Below are positions 6,257-6,684 of a stretch of 6,684 bases of DNA, in pieces. Every line of letters starts with the position of its first letter. The stretch's first letter is position 1. This DNA comes from Phenylobacterium sp. (lineage in GTDB: Bacteria; Pseudomonadota; Alphaproteobacteria; Caulobacterales; Caulobacteraceae): NCBI GenBank assembly GCA_028291285.1, contig JAQGIJ010000275.1, positions 1-6,684 on the forward strand. Reading direction: 5' to 3'. The position numbers and the translations under genes are program-made. The notes under the pieces were generated by a model. It searched no databases, was not told the origin of the DNA, and worked only from the letters and a program-made list of their open reading frames with translations.

Positions 6257-6684
6257 CTACTCGCGGGTGAAGTTTGCGGGGATCTGCGGATCGGCTCCCG
6301 CCTTCCCCCAGAGGACGATCTCGTTGCCCCAGGGATCGCGGAAGGCGTGGTTGAAGCCGTTGAATTCCTTCCAGTAGTGGTTGCGCCACAGCTCGGTCGC
6401 GCCGCGCTCCACGGCGCGCGCCATGATGTCCTCATAGGACTGATCGTCGCCCACCAGAATCCAGATGCGGGCCTTGCGGCCGTTGGTCGCGAGCTCACGT
6501 GGCTCGACGCCGGCGGGATCCGGGTGCGGCCGGGCGTTCTCGGCCTTGAAGATCCCAAGGTGCAGGTTGCCGATCTGGCTGTCCGTGCCGTCGGGGTTCT
6601 TGAAGTTGCCGCCCGGGACCATGCGGTGGAAGACCCCCAGCGGACGCGCGTCGTCCTGCCAGCCGAACACCTCGGCGTAGAACT
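6257..6684 (-). CDS. VOC/glyoxalase-fold protein (N-terminus cut by right edge)
   Basis: C-terminal 141 residues of a vicinal oxygen chelate protein; the start lies outside the window. The visible part opens with FYAEVFGWQ, which normally sits about 20 residues into such proteins, so little is missing. It continues with NLHLGIFK, the second-module strand ARIWILVGDD, the helix SYEDIMARAVERGATELW and the closing strand FRDPWGNEIVLWGK, with the usual terminal Glu. In the second module the His commonly seen at strand 1 is not present (ARIWILV), so the metal site may be incomplete or rearranged. It is distinct from the other VOC protein in the window. A GTG at 6670 is an internal Val, not a credible start, because family sequence continues upstream of it. 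It is the first visible gene of the operon and ends with TAG at 6257-6259, six bases before the permease start. Function is not recognised beyond the fold. Confidence 0.88.
   Translation of the reverse strand, partial: FYAEVFGWQDDARPLGVFHRMVPGGNFKNPDGTDSQIGNLHLGIFKAENARPHPDPAGVEPRELATNGRKARIWILVGDDQSYEDIMARAVERGATELWRNHYWKEFNGFNHAFRDPWGNEIVLWGKAGADPQIPANFTRE

Noticed and set aside
5010..6389. Minus-strand open frame of 459 codons in another frame over the MFS gene
   Set aside because: The product is Arg/Gly/Ala-rich without hydrophobic helices; the overlapping frame encodes an intact 12-helix permease.
1..6684. tRNA, rRNA, CRISPR array, insertion sequence or prophage parts
   Set aside because: No cloverleaf, long direct repeats, terminal inverted repeats, transposase or integrase motifs were seen.

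Overview
The window is GC-rich by eye, with strong G/C third-position bias. All recognisable genes lie on the minus strand, so transcription runs from the right edge to the left edge. A TonB-dependent receptor with the plug motif IEVLRGPQGALYG, together with the codon bias, suggests an alphaproteobacterium of the Caulobacterales or Sphingomonadales type. This is an inference from style; no marker gene fixes the taxon.

Right to left, 6684 to 2482 looks like one operon: (1) a VOC/glyoxalase-fold protein cut by the right edge; (2) a 12-helix MFS permease that starts at a TTG just after the stop of gene 1 and in the same frame; (3) an amidohydrolase of the cytosine deaminase/ATZ-TRZ type, overlapping the permease by ATGA; (4) a flavin reductase of the HpaC/DIM6-NTAB type, overlapping the amidohydrolase by 16 bases; (5) a second VOC-fold protein after a 123-base gap. 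A good intrinsic terminator at 2440-2468 closes the unit.

About 420 bases without a gene follow (2060-2481). They hold the terminator, two compact hairpins, and a candidate promoter whose spacer contains an imperfect palindrome. A TonB-dependent receptor then starts at 2059 and runs off the left edge. It is complete at the N-terminus (signal peptide, TonB box, plug, most of the barrel) and lacks its last strands.

Together the genes read as an uptake and breakdown locus for an unidentified organic compound: outer-membrane import (receptor), inner-membrane transport (MFS), hydrolysis or deamination (amidohydrolase), supply of reduced flavin to an oxygenase not seen here, and one or two VOC enzymes. 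The substrate cannot be read from the sequence. The oddest points are the loss of the usual catalytic Glu in the amidohydrolase, a 2-His-1-Glu metal site in the second VOC protein, and the single amber codon separating VOC and MFS in one frame. No RNA genes, insertion sequences or CRISPR arrays were seen.
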